A stretch of 23,986 nt of DNA. It comes from an uncultured Collinsella sp. (lineage in GTDB: Bacteria; Actinomycetota; Coriobacteriia; Coriobacteriales; Coriobacteriaceae). The stretch is taken from the NCBI GenBank assembly GCA_937926755.1, contig CALBBA010000048.1, forward strand, positions 1 through 23,986, written 5' to 3'. Of the stretch, positions 23,660-23,986 are shown in pieces. Every line of letters starts with the position of its first letter. Position 1 is the stretch's first letter. A model generated the notes under the pieces. It had not been told where the DNA came from and made no database searches. It saw only the letters and a program-made list of their open reading frames with translations. The position numbers and the translations under genes were made by a program.

Positions 23660-23986
23660 CTACTCAGCGTCGCCGGTAAACGTGGTACCGGTCTTGCCAG
23701 CAAGGCCATCGCGCGCCTTCTCGAGCAGCGTGATGAGCGCCGTGCGGCCCGGCTTGCTCTCGGCAAATGTCGAGGCTGCCTGGACCTTGGGCAGCATGGA
23801 GCCGCGACCGAACTCGTTGGCCTCGGACAGACGCTTTACGTCAGCCGCGGTCAGCGTGTCGAGCCACTGCTCGTGGTCGGTGCCAAAGCCAATGGCAACC
23901 TTCTCCACGGCCGTCAGGATGATCAGGGCATCGGCATCGAGCTGCTCGGCGAGCTTCTCGGCCGCAAAGTCCTTATCGATGACGGC
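23660..23986 (-). CDS. arcC: Carbamate kinase, C-terminal part (runs off the right edge)
   Basis: Makes ATP from carbamoyl phosphate and ADP, the energy step of arginine, agmatine and purine/allantoin fermentation. The visible 108 residues begin AVIDKDFAAEKLAEQLDADA, then LIILTAVEKVAIGFGT, RGSMLPKVQAA, ESKPGRTALIT and GLAGKTGTTF. All are strong carbamate kinase signatures. The first two thirds lie beyond the window. It ends with its own terminator and is followed by mocA and hyuA on the same strand, which supports a purine-ring catabolism role rather than the arginine deiminase pathway. Confidence 0.94.
   Translation of the reverse strand, partial: AVIDKDFAAEKLAEQLDADALIILTAVEKVAIGFGTDHEQWLDTLTAADVKRLSEANEFGRGSMLPKVQAASTFAESKPGRTALITLLEKARDGLAGKTGTTFTGDAE

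Overview
The window is a high-GC, densely coding bacterial chromosome segment. Gene order and protein style point to a gut-type member of the Coriobacteriia (Actinomycetota), most likely Collinsella or a close relative. The clues are Actinobacteria-like ribosomal proteins, intrinsic terminators with short U-runs, GTG and TTG starts, and a gut-anaerobe purine and selenium-molybdenum gene set. The genus is an inference from general resemblance, not from a database search. No tRNA, rRNA, CRISPR array, insertion sequence or prophage gene was seen.

Left block (1-8570), mixed housekeeping. tyrS and a U32-family (RlhA-like) gene are on the minus strand. The U32 gene is divergent from a class A penicillin-binding protein with a long Thr/Gly/Pro tail. 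Next come argR, an atypical family 2 glycosyltransferase with a TTG start, and truA, all on the minus strand. Strong intrinsic terminators close tyrS, the PBP gene, argR and the ribosomal operon.

Middle block (8600-18550), the spc/alpha ribosomal super-operon on the minus strand. In transcription order it is rplE-rpsZ-rpsH-rplF-rplR-rpsE-rpmD-rplO-secY-adk-map-infA-rpmJ-rpsM-rpsK-rpsD-rpoA-rplQ. Order is canonical, but the block starts abruptly at rplE. The usual upstream genes (rplX, rplN, rpsQ) are absent, and a promoter candidate sits in front of rplE. Several spacers inside the operon hold hairpins without U-tracts.

Right block (18612-23986), a selenium-dependent molybdenum hydroxylase maturation and purine/hydantoin catabolism module. 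It holds xdhC and yqeB (minus), yqeC (plus, divergent from yqeB), a dihydropyrimidinase/hydantoinase (hyuA-like), a mocA-type molybdenum cofactor cytidylyltransferase, and the C-terminal part of a carbamate kinase (arcC) running off the right edge. Together they fit the anaerobic purine degradation locus of gut bacteria. MocA, XdhC, YqeB and YqeC would mature a Se-Mo hydroxylase, the hydantoinase would open a ring, and carbamate kinase would recover ATP from carbamoyl phosphate. The hydroxylase structural genes are not in view.

Two copies of one palindromic repeat (18612-18678 and 21392-21470) bracket the xdhC-yqeB-yqeC segment. One sits just past the xdhC stop and the other between the convergent ends of yqeC and hyuA. 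They are the clearest non-gene structure in the window.
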